From the NCBI RefSeq assembly GCF_028561275.1, contig NZ_JAQQTF010000002.1, positions 528,812 through 592,811 of the forward strand: a DNA stretch of 64,000 bases, read 5' to 3'. The position numbers and the translations under genes are program-made. Each line of letters starts with the position of its first letter. Positions within the stretch are counted from its first letter, which is position 1. Below are positions 51,738-59,565 of this stretch, piece after piece. The DNA is from Aureisphaera galaxeae. Its GTDB lineage: Bacteria; Bacteroidota; Bacteroidia; Flavobacteriales; Flavobacteriaceae. The notes beneath the pieces are model-generated. The model did no database searches and was not told the DNA's origin. It saw only the letters and a program-made list of their open reading frames with translations.

Positions 51738-52244
51738 CTATTCCTTGGGAGTAAAGCTTCCGATGACTACTGAAATTGCCGCAGCCACTAGGCCACCAAT
51801 TAGAAGGAAATTACCATACGGCCAATGCAATATTTTGAGGGTGGCTCCAATAACGATACCCACACCAGCAATAACATAGAGTAATGTTTCCCAGATTTCA
51901 GTTTTCGACGATGTCCCTCCTACGTATTTCTCACTTACATAAGCGATAATTAAGAGAAGTAGGGATAATTGCATCAATCGTGTAAATACATATCCATAGT
52001 CCAAATGGAAGATGCGGAAACCATAATGCAGGGTTCCGAAAATGGCAAAGAATAGCTTAGCGTAATCTAAGAAGCCCTTCTTTCTTTTCTTTAGAAAATG
52101 GATAGGATATAAAATGAGAATACCCGCCAACCCGATGATCAGCAACTCAGGGGCATAGGTCAAATGCAACAGCTTGAATAAAATGCCGATAAGGGCAATG
52201 GCTGCAGCAATGCGCCAGGGTTGTTGAATTCGTAACCGAGACAT
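51738..52244 (-). CDS. Small membrane protein with GldL-like LKILHWP motif
   Basis: 168 aa with five or six hydrophobic helices. ATLKILHWPYGNFLLIGG near residue 135 and IGILFKLLHLTYAPELLIIG near residue 20 are two related units resembling the start of gliding-motility protein GldL. The C-terminal periplasmic part of GldL is missing, so it is not GldL itself. Function unknown. Four bp after the M20 gene on the same strand. Confidence 0.55.
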   Translation of the reverse strand: MSRLRIQQPWRIAAAIALIGILFKLLHLTYAPELLIIGLAGILILYPIHFLKKRKKGFLDYAKLFFAIFGTLHYGFRIFHLDYGYVFTRLMQLSLLLLIIAYVSEKYVGGTSSKTEIWETLLYVIAGVGIVIGATLKILHWPYGNFLLIGGLVAAAISVVIGSFTPKE

Positions 52245-52247
52245 GGC

Positions 52248-53636
52248 TTATTTGCTCATTTCGGTAAAATAATGATAGAACATAGGGATGGTTTCTATTC
52301 CTTTTAGGTAGTTCCAAATTCCGAAATGTTCATTGGGCGAATGGATGGCATCACTATCCAATCCGAAGCCCATTAAGATGGTTTTACTTTTCAATTCCTT
52401 TTCGAACAAAGCAACAATAGGAATACTTCCTCCACTGCGCTGCGGAATCGGCACTTTTCCGAAAGTAGCTTCATAGGCTTTGGAAGCCGCTTGGTATCCA
52501 ATGCTATCGATCGGTGTTACGTAAGCCTGTCCGCCGTGGTGCGGTGTCACTTTCACTGTAACTCCCTTGGGAGCGATGCTTTCAAAATGATTTTTGAACA
52601 ATTCGGTGATCTTCTCCCAGTTTTGGTCAGGAACCAAGCGCATGGAAATCTTTGCGTAGGCTTTACTTGCGATAACCGTTTTGGCACCTTCACCAGTATA
52701 ACCACCCCAAATTCCGTTTACGTCCAAGGTAGGTCGGATTGAGTTTCTTTCATTGGTGGTATATCCTTCTTCACCATACACATCTTCAATATCCAAGGCT
52801 TTTGTATACGCTTCTTTGCTGAAAGGGGCTTCGGCCATTTTAGCGCGCTCTTCGGTGGTGAGTTCTTCCACATCATCATAGAACCCGGGAATGGTAATGT
52901 GCTTATTGTCATCGTGAAGCGAGGCGATCATCTTAGTAAGCACATTGATAGGGTTTGCTACCGCACCACCATACAATCCGCTGTGTAAATCACGATTGGG
53001 TCCTGTTACTTCTACCTCTACATAGCTCAGTCCGCGAAGTCCCGTTGTAATGGATGGAATTTCCTTGGCAATCATTCCTGTATCACTGATAAGGATAACA
53101 TCATTGGCCAATTTTTCTTGGTTGCGCTCCACGAACCATCCCAAACTTTCACTTCCCACTTCTTCTTCCCCTTCGATCATGAATTTCACATTGCAGGGTA
53201 GCTGACCCGTAGAAGTCATATATTCCAATGCTTTTACGTGCATATACATTTGCCCCTTGTCGTCACAGCTTCCTCGGGCGAAAATAGCGCCATCGGGATG
53301 TAGCTCGGTCGACTTAATTACGGGTTCAAATGGTGGGCTATCCCAAAGGTCTAATGGATCGGGGGGTTGCACATCGTAGTGTCCATATACTAGAACAGTG
53401 GGTAAATCTGGATCAATTATTTTTTCTCCATAGACAATAGGATAGCCGGGGGTTTCACAGATTTCCACCTGATCGCAACCTGCTTTTTCTAGGCTTTCTT
53501 TGATCGCCTCCGAGGTTTTTATAACGTCATCTTTGTAGGCCGAATCGGCACTGATGGAAGGAATTTTGAGTAATTCGATAAGTTCATCGATAAATCGATC
53601 TTTATTCTGATCTACATAAGCTTTTGCGCTGTCCAT
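52248..53636 (-). CDS. M20/M25/M40 family dipeptidase
   Basis: 462 aa. Metal ligands and catalytic residues: VLVYGHYDVQPPDP (His and Asp), GSCDDKGQMYMH (Asp), MIEGEEEVGSESLGWFV (base Glu and ligand Glu) and HSPNEHFGI (final His). The dimerisation domain lies between, with GLRGLSYVEVEVTGPNRDLHSGLYGG. The family removes residues from dipeptides or acylated amino acids in the cytosol. No signal peptide. Confidence 0.92.
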   Translation of the reverse strand: MDSAKAYVDQNKDRFIDELIELLKIPSISADSAYKDDVIKTSEAIKESLEKAGCDQVEICETPGYPIVYGEKIIDPDLPTVLVYGHYDVQPPDPLDLWDSPPFEPVIKSTELHPDGAIFARGSCDDKGQMYMHVKALEYMTSTGQLPCNVKFMIEGEEEVGSESLGWFVERNQEKLANDVILISDTGMIAKEIPSITTGLRGLSYVEVEVTGPNRDLHSGLYGGAVANPINVLTKMIASLHDDNKHITIPGFYDDVEELTTEERAKMAEAPFSKEAYTKALDIEDVYGEEGYTTNERNSIRPTLDVNGIWGGYTGEGAKTVIASKAYAKISMRLVPDQNWEKITELFKNHFESIAPKGVTVKVTPHHGGQAYVTPIDSIGYQAASKAYEATFGKVPIPQRSGGSIPIVALFEKELKSKTILMGFGLDSDAIHSPNEHFGIWNYLKGIETIPMFYHYFTEMSK

Positions 53637-53713
53637 GAATCCTAGTGTTTGTAATGCTTGGTTATTGAAAGACGAAGGTACAATAAAGATGTAATTTTTG
53701 AAGAAAAGTTTGT

Positions 53714-53743
53714 TTGTTAATTATAAATCTTCCTTATATTTGC
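53714..53743 (+). promoter_or_regulatory. tRNA-Leu promoter
   Basis: TTTG at 53714-53717, 18-nt spacer, TATATTTG at 53736-53743: a full Bacteroidota housekeeping promoter about 10 bp ahead of the tRNA. Confidence 0.75.
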
Positions 53744-53752
53744 CCTCCCTAA

Positions 53753-53834
53753 GCGGATGTGGTGGAACTGGTAGACACGCTAGACTTAGGATCTAGTGCC
53801 GCAAGGCGTGGGGGTTCGACTCCCTTCATCCGCA
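53753..53834 (+). tRNA. tRNA-Leu (anticodon UAG)
   Basis: About 82 nt with a short variable arm stem (TGCCGCAAGGCG), as in class II leucine tRNAs. Acceptor GCGGATG pairs with CATCCGC and the discriminator is A. The anticodon stem CTAGA/TCTAG closes the loop CTTAGGA, giving anticodon TAG. The T-arm is GGGGGTTCGACTCCC. CCA is not encoded. The 5' end may be off by one base. Confidence 0.95.
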
Positions 53835-53835
53835 C

Positions 53836-53865
53836 AAAGCCTCTGAGAAATCAGGGGCTTTTTCT
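53836..53865 (+). terminator. Terminator after tRNA-Leu
   Basis: AAAGCC-T-CTGA / TCAG-G-GGCTTT stem with a GAAA tetraloop (53847-53850) followed by a T-run. Nearly identical to the terminator at 55177-55207. Confidence 0.85.
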
Positions 53866-53928
53866 TTGAATATATTTCAATTGAGAATGAAGGAATTTCA
53901 TTGAAGGGCGCATAAACCTGCCCTTAGC

Positions 53929-54158
53929 TGTCATGTTGAGCTTGTCGAAGCGGTTTGAGGTAACGAACCGGGCACCTCGATACATTTCTCGTTTCTCTCG
54001 AAACACTCGGCGTCCGGTTTTATGGAAAGGTCATCGAGTGATTTTCCGGACCCATGCGCCTGCCTGCCGCCCACCTATGCTAAAGCTTCGGCGACAGCAT
54101 ACAGGAAGGTGATCCGAAGGATTGTATCGAAGGGAAGGAAAATTGTATCGAGATGACA
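53929..54158. repeat. Palindromic interspersed-repeat-like element, about 230 bp, non-coding
   Basis: The ends form imperfect inverted repeats: TGTCATGTTGAG at 53929 and ATCGAGATGACA ending at 54158 (reverse complement TGTCATCTCGAT; 9 of 12 match). Inside are GC-richer stretches quite unlike the flanks, including a hairpin TATGCT...AGCATA (54076-54101). No ORF. The GTCAT...TCGA design recalls small interspersed repeats of flavobacterial intergenic regions. With the terminator at its left and only AT-rich sequence at its right, it accounts for most of the 450-bp gap between the tRNA and the lipoprotein gene. Confidence 0.55.
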
Positions 54159-54285
54159 TCTACCTTCAACTAAACAATTGACTTTCAATCCCCAAAAAAA
54201 TACACGAAATAAACAGGAAAAAACCCTTTCGGTTTTTCATTGAAATAATGCATTTTTGCGCTCCAAATTTCAAATACTTATTTTA

Positions 54286-55152
54286 ATGAAACGACTCCTT
54301 TTTCTATCCATCATCTTAACCGGATTCCTTTTTTCTTGCTCCAGCGATGACAATGGAGGTGAAACTGCTACAGACCCCGATCCCGATCCAGATCCGGTAC
54401 CACAAATTGCTTATGTAGATAAAATAGTGAGCACTTCCTCTAGCGGTAGTACTGAGCTACGATTTGTGTACGATGATGACAATAAATTGGTGAGAAACGA
54501 GACGGACGAATATTTCAGACAGTTCACCTATGAGGGTAATAACATCACTAAAATTGAAAGTGTCACATTGCCCAACACACCGTATTACACGATCGAATTC
54601 GACTACGATAGTTCAAGCAGAGTAATGGAAGTACGACGCACCAACCATCATAACGGAACGATATTTTTCATCACCTATGAATACAATACCGGTGGAAACA
54701 TTGGTAAGGTTTGTGTCTATTCCAATATGGATGATTATAATGCCGCAATTTGTGATCGATACTACGATTTCGCCTATGTAGGTGGAACCACCAATTATGC
54801 GGAGAAGACATTGTACCAGATTAATGGTGGTTTCCCAGATGTTCTGGAAGCTTCCACTTGGACCTACGATACAAACGAAAGCCCATACTTTGGAGAGGCC
54901 ATTAGTCGTATTCAGTTACCCTATGCTACCGATGGTACAGGGATGGATTGGGAATACCTTTACAATGATAACAATCCATTGAGCAAGTACATTTTCGACT
55001 TTATTTCCAATGAAAGTAAATTGAGAAGAGATTTTCAGTACCAATACAACGAAGAAGGTAAGCCGACTGAAAGAATCATTACCTCCTACGATATTTTTAC
55101 CGGAGAAGTTACTTCCGTGTTTACTCAAAACTTTAGCTACGTGTTGAGGTAA
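54286..55152 (+). CDS. Lipoprotein with YD-repeat-like (RHS-like) strands
   Basis: 288 aa from ATG 54286; an upstream in-frame ATG at 54256 adds 10 residues, but MKRLLFLSIILTGFLFSC is a clean lipoprotein signal. An acidic linker (TATDPDPDPDPVP) follows, then repeated strands such as LRFVYDDDNKLVRNET, FDYDSSSRVMEVRRT and YEYNTGGNIGKV that look like YD repeats of flavobacterial surface lipoproteins. Function unknown, surface exposure likely because of the acidic residues after the lipidated Cys. Ends at a bidirectional terminator. Confidence 0.75.
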   Translation: MKRLLFLSIILTGFLFSCSSDDNGGETATDPDPDPDPVPQIAYVDKIVSTSSSGSTELRFVYDDDNKLVRNETDEYFRQFTYEGNNITKIESVTLPNTPYYTIEFDYDSSSRVMEVRRTNHHNGTIFFITYEYNTGGNIGKVCVYSNMDDYNAAICDRYYDFAYVGGTTNYAEKTLYQINGGFPDVLEASTWTYDTNESPYFGEAISRIQLPYATDGTGMDWEYLYNDNNPLSKYIFDFISNESKLRRDFQYQYNEEGKPTERIITSYDIFTGEVTSVFTQNFSYVLR

Positions 55153-55176
55153 ATAATCATCCCGTATAATCATATG

Positions 55177-55207
55177 AAAAAGCCTCTGAGAGATCAGGGG
55201 CTTTTTT
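55177..55207. terminator. Bidirectional terminator between converging genes
   Basis: AAAAAGCC-T-CTGA (55177-55189), loop GAGA, TCAG-G-GGCTTTTTT (55194-55207). U-runs are available on both strands, serving the lipoprotein gene (+) and the phosphatidylserine decarboxylase homologue (-). Confidence 0.85.
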
Positions 55208-55216
55208 ATTTGTTTA

Positions 55217-56374
55217 CTAATCATTGTCTGGAACTTCGCTCAGCTTCCCAATCTGTTGCCCTTGCTTTACCCCTATGGCGCTAAAGGCCCCTTTCTGAAA
55301 GATGAGTAAGACCGTAGATCCGCCATAGGCAAAATGTCCTACTTTGTCACCTTTATGAATCAGTTTCGGTTGGGTGTCGCTTACCTTTTTTAGATGGTCT
55401 TCGAAAACCACGGATCCAATGGTCTGAAGTCCGATCGGAATCATCCCGATATAACCAAACTTCTCTGTTTTTATAACCAAATACCCATGCCGGAAGTTTT
55501 CGAAAACACTGTAGTCTTTATTGTAAGCCACATTCCCGTTGTTGATCATATCCGGAATGTCGGGCATCCCAAATAACCGGTCCCCAACATCTTCATTGGC
55601 TTCGACCACGATACCTGAAGCAGGCGAATGGTAATGATGGTAGTTGTCGGGTTTCAGAAAAACTGCCAATGCCGTTCCACCGACGAATTTTTCGGCGTAC
55701 TTAGAATTACCCAATAGAGAGTTAAGGTTTAACGTCATCCTTCCTTTGGTAGGGATTTGGGTGTCCAGTTTTAGGTCGTTATTGATCATGTTCATGACCC
55801 CATCGGCCGGAGATACCAATACCGAAGGATCATCGATGTCATCAATTTTCCGTGCGCCCGGTTTTAACTCACGGGTAAAGAATTCGTTGAAAGAAGCATA
55901 GCCATGTAACGGAGCCACAAAATCCTCATGACCTAGCGATTCGTCTTCCAGCCAAGTGGCAATCCCCTTGGCAGAAGCGGGACTGTCCATGTATTTTCCG
56001 CGTTCCTCAATAAAACGCAAAGACCAACTGTAGCCCGGTTCTTCTAGAATGAATTTCATCCCAGCCGGATTGTGATAATAGAGCATGGAGAATTCTAGGA
56101 TCTTGTCCAATCCATTTTTAGTGTTCGGTAGGAAATAAAACCACTCATTCATAAAATCATACAAGTCGTTAATGTCTTTGTTACGCCAGGGATTCGCAGT
56201 GCCATCGGGCATATCCTGAAGGTTGGCGAACATATCTTTTACGACCTTCTGAAAGGAGGAGTTGGCATTGTAAATCTCCTTAAGCTCTTTTACAGGAGGT
56301 GAATCCGTTTGGGAAAAGGAGGCGAAACCCATGAACAAAAGAACGAAAAGAGAAGTGAGGATTTTGCGTTTCAT
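55217..56374 (-). CDS. Secreted phosphatidylserine decarboxylase family protein
   Basis: 385 aa. A Sec signal peptide (MKRKILTSLFVLLFMGFASF) precedes the PSD domain: FFTRELKPGARKID, Asp in VSPADGVMNMI near residue 188, His in NYHHYHSPASG near 247, and the self-cleavage site YGGSTVLLIF near 352, which corresponds to LGST. The Asp-His-Ser triad needed for autoproteolysis to a pyruvoyl enzyme is present. Housekeeping PSD is an inner-membrane cytosol-facing enzyme; an exported form is unusual, and it may act on other amino acids or periplasmic phospholipid. No phosphatidylserine synthase gene is adjacent. Confidence 0.8.
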   Translation of the reverse strand: MKRKILTSLFVLLFMGFASFSQTDSPPVKELKEIYNANSSFQKVVKDMFANLQDMPDGTANPWRNKDINDLYDFMNEWFYFLPNTKNGLDKILEFSMLYYHNPAGMKFILEEPGYSWSLRFIEERGKYMDSPASAKGIATWLEDESLGHEDFVAPLHGYASFNEFFTRELKPGARKIDDIDDPSVLVSPADGVMNMINNDLKLDTQIPTKGRMTLNLNSLLGNSKYAEKFVGGTALAVFLKPDNYHHYHSPASGIVVEANEDVGDRLFGMPDIPDMINNGNVAYNKDYSVFENFRHGYLVIKTEKFGYIGMIPIGLQTIGSVVFEDHLKKVSDTQPKLIHKGDKVGHFAYGGSTVLLIFQKGAFSAIGVKQGQQIGKLSEVPDND

Positions 56375-56412
56375 AAGGGTTGGTTTTAGGTTTGTTAATG
56401 GTGGTTTAAAGG

Positions 56413-56823
56413 TTATTTCGAAAGAATCCGGTACATGCCAGGTGCATTGCCCGGCCTAGGCCGGTATCCCAACTTTCTGTAAAAATCGCTAGTGCCCTTT
56501 GCGGCCATAAGGCCTATGAAGGCGTATCCTTTCGCATTGTCATTTAAGAATTCTTCAATGGCTTCCATCATGAATTTTCCGATGTACTTTCCCTGATGAT
56601 CTGGATGTACAATCATATCCTGAATGTAAAAGTACAGGGTTCCGTCGCCAATGACTCGGCCCATTCCTATAAAATCCGTTCCTAAATAGACAGATACCGA
56701 AAACAAATCATTTTTCAAGGCTTCGGCCACCTGATCATCGGGTAGTTGCTCCCAAGACGTAGTACCACGAAGTGACTGATACTCGGCTACGGTGAGTGTG
56801 TTGGTAGTGATTCGATAGTCCAT
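56413..56823 (-). CDS. GNAT family N-acetyltransferase
   Basis: 136 aa from ATG 56823. The frame is open to 57030, but the upstream part runs through the HxlR gene and has no GNAT similarity. Motif A is IQDMIVHPDHQGKYIGKFMMEA (acetyl-CoA pyrophosphate loop), and the end FYRKLGYRPRPGNAPGMYRI is typical. Substrate unknown. Divergent from the HxlR gene and possibly its target. Confidence 0.88.
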   Translation of the reverse strand: MDYRITTNTLTVAEYQSLRGTTSWEQLPDDQVAEALKNDLFSVSVYLGTDFIGMGRVIGDGTLYFYIQDMIVHPDHQGKYIGKFMMEAIEEFLNDNAKGYAFIGLMAAKGTSDFYRKLGYRPRPGNAPGMYRILSK

Positions 56824-56847
56824 TTTGGATAAAAGATTGATATTCAG

Positions 56848-56898
56848 TTTGCAAGATACTACGTTTTTTGTAGTTTTGCTACTAAATATGTAGCAAAA
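56848..56898 (+). promoter_or_regulatory. Promoter and dyad operator of the HxlR gene
   Basis: TTTG (56848-56851), 19-nt spacer, TAGTTTTG (56871-56878) is a complete promoter. A perfect 9-bp inverted repeat TTTTGCTAC (56874-56882) / GTAGCAAAA (56890-56898) covers the -7 element and start site and ends one base before the ATG. A further CTAC...GTAG dyad lies at 56859-56873. Likely an autoregulatory site. Confidence 0.65.
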
Positions 56899-56899
56899 A

Positions 56900-57229
56900 A
56901 TGAATCTACCCGTTCCAGGAAAACCGGTCCGCGGTTCAAAAACAGGACAACCCGTAATGGCTTTATTGGATCTTCTGGGCCGTAATTGGTCCATGGGGAT
57001 TATTTGGCATCTGTACAGTGGTCCCAGCACGTTTAGAAAACTTCAGGATTATTGCGAATCCATTTCGCCCACTACCCTGAACAAACGTCTTAAAGAATTG
57101 AGGGAGTCCCATCTTATCGAAAGAACCCTTGAAGGATATGCCCTGACCCAAGACGGAAAGGAACTTTATGAATTGATCGAGCCCCTTGGAGGATGGGCAC
57201 GGAACACCTGGGCCAAGAATTTCGATTGA
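56900..57229 (+). CDS. HxlR-family winged-helix transcriptional regulator
   Basis: 109 aa. LLGRNWSMGIIWHLYSGPSTFRKLQ, ISPTTLNKRLKELRESHLIER and GYALTQDGKELYELIEPLGGWA are the HxlR/MarR-like winged helix with wing and terminal helix. No conserved N-terminal Cys of the redox or aldehyde-sensing type is obvious. It probably controls its own promoter and the divergent GNAT gene. Confidence 0.9.
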   Translation: MNLPVPGKPVRGSKTGQPVMALLDLLGRNWSMGIIWHLYSGPSTFRKLQDYCESISPTTLNKRLKELRESHLIERTLEGYALTQDGKELYELIEPLGGWARNTWAKNFD

Positions 57230-57248
57230 AATGATAATAGAGGAGAAG

Positions 57249-57797
57249 ATGAGAACGATACAAAAACCGAAAGTAGGGGAATACCCAGCGTACTCAAGCA
57301 TTTACATGGACCTGCTGGAGGACGACGGCAATGTTCTGAATCATTTGTGGAACAATTTCTTGAGGATCAAAGAGTACATCTACGCTCTTCCCGAAGCCAT
57401 GCTTACGTATCGATATGCCCCCAAGAAGTGGACCATCAAAGAAATACTTGTGCATATCATCGACGATGAGCGCATCTTCAGTTATAGGGCCTTACGCTAC
57501 GCGCGAAATGACCAGACTCCGTTACATGGGTTCGAACAAGATGACTATGCCGAACATTCCGAAGCCAATGAGCGGAGTTTGGATAGTATTTTCGATGAAT
57601 ACGAAACCGTTCGGAAGGCTACCATTTCCTTATTTAAATATTTACCCGAAGATAGTTTTATGCGATCGGGTAATGGGATCGACTCCGACGGAAGTGTTGT
57701 AAACGAACGCACTGTGAGAGGACTGGCCTATCACATTGCAGGACACGAATTGCGACACTTCAATATTATTAAGGAGCGATATGTAAATGAGGCGTGA
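57249..57797 (+). CDS. DinB-family protein
   Basis: 182 aa from ATG 57249, preceded by a strong AGGAG; an in-frame ATG at 57231 would follow the HxlR stop by one base and is also possible. Four-helix bundle with RYAPKKWTIKEILVHIIDDERIFSYRALRYAR and YHIAGHELRHFNIIKERY. The three metal-binding His of DinB-like proteins are plausible (HIIDDE, HIAGHELRH). Likely a metal-dependent thiol or small-molecule transferase of unknown substrate. Cotranscribed with the HxlR gene. Confidence 0.85.
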   Translation: MRTIQKPKVGEYPAYSSIYMDLLEDDGNVLNHLWNNFLRIKEYIYALPEAMLTYRYAPKKWTIKEILVHIIDDERIFSYRALRYARNDQTPLHGFEQDDYAEHSEANERSLDSIFDEYETVRKATISLFKYLPEDSFMRSGNGIDSDGSVVNERTVRGLAYHIAGHELRHFNIIKERYVNEA

Positions 57798-57800
57798 TCG

Positions 57801-58811
57801 TTAGTCATACTTTGCAACCGCCGCCTCTAATTTCTTCTTAATCCTATTTCGCAATAATCGCGGCTTTAGTACTTCGATGGATTCCCCAAACCCCAGAATA
57901 AGGCGTTCCAATTCATAATTAATATGCACCCGAAGCTTTACAGTAACACTTCGATCTTCAAATTCTTCCACAATTTCCTGGGAGGCATGAAAGGGTTTGG
58001 TAATTACGTAGGGCGCGTTGCTGCGATCCACCTTCAGTAAAATTTCCTGAATGTGTTCATCGCCCAATACGGTTACGCCCACCGTGTTTTTGTAATACTC
58101 GTCCCCATTGAATTCAATATCCAAATAGGGAATGGAAAGGTCATAATCGATCGAGACAATACGGTCCAAGGCTAAGTTCCGAATAGGTTTTTTCTCCGAA
58201 CTTTTACCAATAAGGAACCAGCGGTTATTGAATTCCTTCAGAATCAAGGGGTGAAAAACAAACTCCGAAGCTTCCCGCGCTTTAAAGGATTGGTAGGTAA
58301 GCCGCAATACCATTTTCTTTACAATGGCTTGGTACAAAACATCCAAATGCTCGAGCCCTTTAAGCCCGTCATTTTTGTCTAGATGAATGATAGGTGCCTG
58401 ATGTGTTTTTTCGGTATAGACCTTGTCTTCCAATCGTTGAATGATACCGCCCAATTCCGAAAAGAGCGAAAAATCCTTGAATTGTTTCAGCATTTCCACC
58501 GTTTCCGAAAGTACGTTCATATCGTTTTCGGTCAAGGGAATGTCGGTAATAGAATAATCGGGGTCGGCATAGCGATAGTACTTGCGCTCGTACACTTCGA
58601 TAGGGGCATTATATCCCAATTTATCGCTGCGCATCATTTGTAGATCCAATTGAACCGTACGTTTGCTCACATTTATTTCCCGCCCTTCGTATTCGTAAAG
58701 TGCATCGGAACAGGCTTCAATGAGATCATCCAAAGTCCACTGTCGGTAAGGGTTTTGCAAGCATTTATCGATGGTTTTATATCGGATAAGTGCGTTTTTG
58801 TTTAAGGCCAT
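57801..58811 (-). CDS. WYL-domain transcriptional regulator, probable controller of the RNA-repair genes
   Basis: 336 aa. The N-terminal winged helix (YRQWTLDDLIEACSDALYEYEG, VSKRTVQLDLQMMRSDKLGY) is followed by a WYL ligand-binding domain (LRLTYQSFKAREASEFVFHPLILKEFNNRWFLIGKS) and a WCX end (VTVKLRVHINYELERLILGFGESIEVL). WYL proteins respond to nucleic-acid or nucleotide ligands and often govern DNA damage and defence loci. It is divergent from the exonuclease gene, with one copy of the shared 19-bp operator between them. Confidence 0.9.
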   Translation of the reverse strand: MALNKNALIRYKTIDKCLQNPYRQWTLDDLIEACSDALYEYEGREINVSKRTVQLDLQMMRSDKLGYNAPIEVYERKYYRYADPDYSITDIPLTENDMNVLSETVEMLKQFKDFSLFSELGGIIQRLEDKVYTEKTHQAPIIHLDKNDGLKGLEHLDVLYQAIVKKMVLRLTYQSFKAREASEFVFHPLILKEFNNRWFLIGKSSEKKPIRNLALDRIVSIDYDLSIPYLDIEFNGDEYYKNTVGVTVLGDEHIQEILLKVDRSNAPYVITKPFHASQEIVEEFEDRSVTVKLRVHINYELERLILGFGESIEVLKPRLLRNRIKKKLEAAVAKYD

Positions 58812-58841
58812 TAGTTGAAAAATTTATACGAATATACAAAG

Positions 58842-58860
58842 TGCGTAAAAACATTGCGTA
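58842..58860 (+). promoter_or_regulatory. RNA-repair regulon operator, copy 1 (exonuclease / WYL gene)
   Basis: TGCGTAAAAACATTGCGTA: consensus TRCGYAA-N5-TTGCGYA. A -7-like GATTCTTG begins 13 nt after its TTG (58870-58877). It lies 31 bp from the WYL start and 88 bp from the exonuclease start. Confidence 0.7.
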
Positions 58861-58947
58861 CTTAATTTCGATTCTTGCGGTAGTTCTTTTACATAGGTTG
58901 TGCGTGGCTTCATCTAAAACCAATTATTAATTATTTAAAAATCAGAA

Positions 58948-59502
58948 ATGATGAAAACAACCGAGAAAATCCTAGTGGTAGACTTAGAAGCTACCTGCTG
59001 GGAAAATGATGGCGAATACCAACGTCTCCATAGTGAGATCATAGAAATTGGTATTTGCGAATTGGATGTTCGCTCTGGCGAGTTGTCCAAAAACAAGGGG
59101 ATTCTTGTAATTCCCGAACGTTCCACGATCAGCCCTTTCTGCACAGAACTCACTTCGATCACTCCAAAAATGATCGAGGAAGATGGAATCCCATTTGCGG
59201 ATGCCGTTGAGATCTTGGAGAAAGAATATCAATCCTCCCACTACACTTGGGCAAGTTACGGTGCTTATGACCGCAACAAGTTCCAAGAACAATGCAGGGA
59301 ACACGGTGTGGATTATCCTTTTGGAAATCAGCACATCAATGTGAAGGAGGCCTTTCGGGCTGCTTCCGGATTGAGGCGAAGTGTGGGCATGAAGCGCGCC
59401 CTAAAACATCTTAAGATGCCCCTTAACGGGACCCATCACAGAGGTGTGGACGACGCGTACAACATTGCCAACATTCTTTATTGGTGTATCCAAAACACCT
59501 AA
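58948..59502 (+). CDS. ERI-1/KapD-like 3'-5' exonuclease (DEDDh)
   Basis: 184 aa. Exo I VVDLEATCWEN (Asp and Glu), Exo II ASYGAYDRNKF (Asp), Exo III THHRGVDDAYNIANIL (His and Asp) give the DEDDh set. The spacing matches ERI-1/KapD-type RNA exonucleases rather than DNA polymerase epsilon subunits. Divergent from the WYL regulator and first of the genes sharing its operator, so it probably trims RNA ends for repair or decay. Ends with a terminator. Confidence 0.88.
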   Translation: MMKTTEKILVVDLEATCWENDGEYQRLHSEIIEIGICELDVRSGELSKNKGILVIPERSTISPFCTELTSITPKMIEEDGIPFADAVEILEKEYQSSHYTWASYGAYDRNKFQEQCREHGVDYPFGNQHINVKEAFRAASGLRRSVGMKRALKHLKMPLNGTHHRGVDDAYNIANILYWCIQNT

Positions 59503-59523
59503 GGATGTAAAAATGCAATGTGG

Positions 59524-59548
59524 ATTAGCCGAAGGGCTAATTTTTTTT
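59524..59548 (+). terminator. Rho-independent terminator of the exonuclease gene
   Basis: ATTAGCC (59524-59530), GAAG loop, GGCTAAT (59535-59541), followed by an eight-base T-run. Confidence 0.88.
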
Positions 59549-59565
59549 GCCCAATTTTTAGCCAT

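Noticed and set aside
53929-54158. Insertion sequence
   Set aside because: No transposase ORF and only short imperfect ends; recorded as a repeat-like element instead.
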